Assembly (NCBI GenBank): GCA_947570515.1
Contig: CANOUM010000008.1
Location: 1 to 20,788, forward strand
DNA length: 20,788 bases
Origin: an uncultured Clostridia bacterium
GTDB taxonomy: Bacteria > Bacillota > Clostridia > Lachnospirales > Bianqueaceae
Direction of reading: 5' to 3'
In this document: piece by piece, positions 20,574-20,788 of the stretch
How the letters are laid out: the number at the start of each line of letters is the position of its first letter
Position numbering within the stretch: the first letter of the stretch is position 1
Notes under the pieces: generated by a model
Databases searched by the model: none
What the model was told of the DNA's origin: nothing
Seen by the model: only the letters and a program-made list of their open reading frames with translations
Translations under genes and position numbers: made by a program

Positions 20574-20788
20574 TCAGCTTTGAATCCATTCCTGATACTG
20601 ACGGTTCACTTCCTCCACCAGCTCATGAATGGGACTTTCTTCCATCACACTCAGATAACTCTCCCATACCTCTTCTACCTTCTTGATATCAACGATATAC
20701 TCTGACCAGGTCTTTCCTTCAATAAAGAAATTGGTTCCTGCATAGGCTCCTGCTCTGCGCTCACATTCCCTCATGATTTCCTGCACCG
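20574..20788 (-). CDS. C-terminal end of a solute-binding-like protein (partial)
   Basis: Only the last 70 or so codons are in the window; the frame is open to the right edge. The tail ...GTNFFIEGKTWSEYIVDIKKVEEVWESYL followed by a helix ending VNRQYQEWIQS resembles the C-termini of extracellular carbohydrate-binding proteins, where a final helix of this kind ends in a Tyr-Gln-x-Trp-type pattern. The assignment is based on this pattern and on the adjacent lipoprotein gene, 20 bases downstream on the same strand. The true start, any signal peptide and the ligand lie outside the window. Confidence 0.6.
   Translation of the reverse strand, partial: VQEIMRECERRAGAYAGTNFFIEGKTWSEYIVDIKKVEEVWESYLSVMEESPIHELVEEVNRQYQEWIQS

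Overview
The window looks like a chromosomal segment of a gut-type Clostridia bacterium, probably Lachnospiraceae-like. This rests on AGGAGG-type ribosome binding sites at nearly every start, consensus sigma-A promoters, an AgrC-type (GHKL)/LytTR two-component pair, a CD3324-family protein, a DUF1292 protein, and moderate base composition. No rRNA, tRNA, CRISPR, transposase or phage gene was seen. The genus cannot be named from sequence alone.

Left part (1-6255, all on the minus strand): a LytTR response regulator followed by a membrane-less GHKL histidine kinase; the membrane protease FtsH; a nitroreductase overlapping a double-GNAT acetyltransferase; and a gene fusing an O6-alkylguanine-DNA alkyltransferase to a HAD phosphatase. 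Each transcription unit is separated by a recognisable promoter or terminator.

Middle (6256-9960): a 639-base non-coding stretch with two full 107-bp tandem repeats carrying nested hairpins, then a pair of 48-bp double-hairpin repeats flanking a perfect 11-bp-arm palindrome. After it come a DUF4352-like lipoprotein (+), a DUF1292 protein (-), and a two-gene + operon of an FkbM methyltransferase and an ANT(6)-type nucleotidyltransferase.

Right part (9977-16787 and on to 18340, minus strand): a catabolic-looking cluster of DUF4838 glycosidase-like protein, M42 aminopeptidase and glycerophosphodiester phosphodiesterase behind one perfect-consensus promoter, then a Gfo/Idh/MocA oxidoreductase plus a DtxR-family metal regulator behind a second perfect-consensus promoter. 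Upstream of these lies a three-gene unit of ABC-F ATPase, AAC(6')-like acetyltransferase and SAM methyltransferase, which resembles a drug-resistance or translation-protection set.

Right end (18497-20788, minus strand): a CD3324-family protein preceded by a previously unlisted 25-codon ORF with a perfect ribosome binding site, then a solute-binding lipoprotein and the end of a second solute-binding-like protein, the tail of a carbohydrate ABC transporter locus that continues off the window.

The best candidates for something undescribed are the Ogt-HAD fusion, the DUF4838/M42/GDPD/Gfo/DtxR cluster, the 25-codon ORF, and the two families of structured repeats at 6281-6858. None is demonstrated to be a new system from sequence alone.
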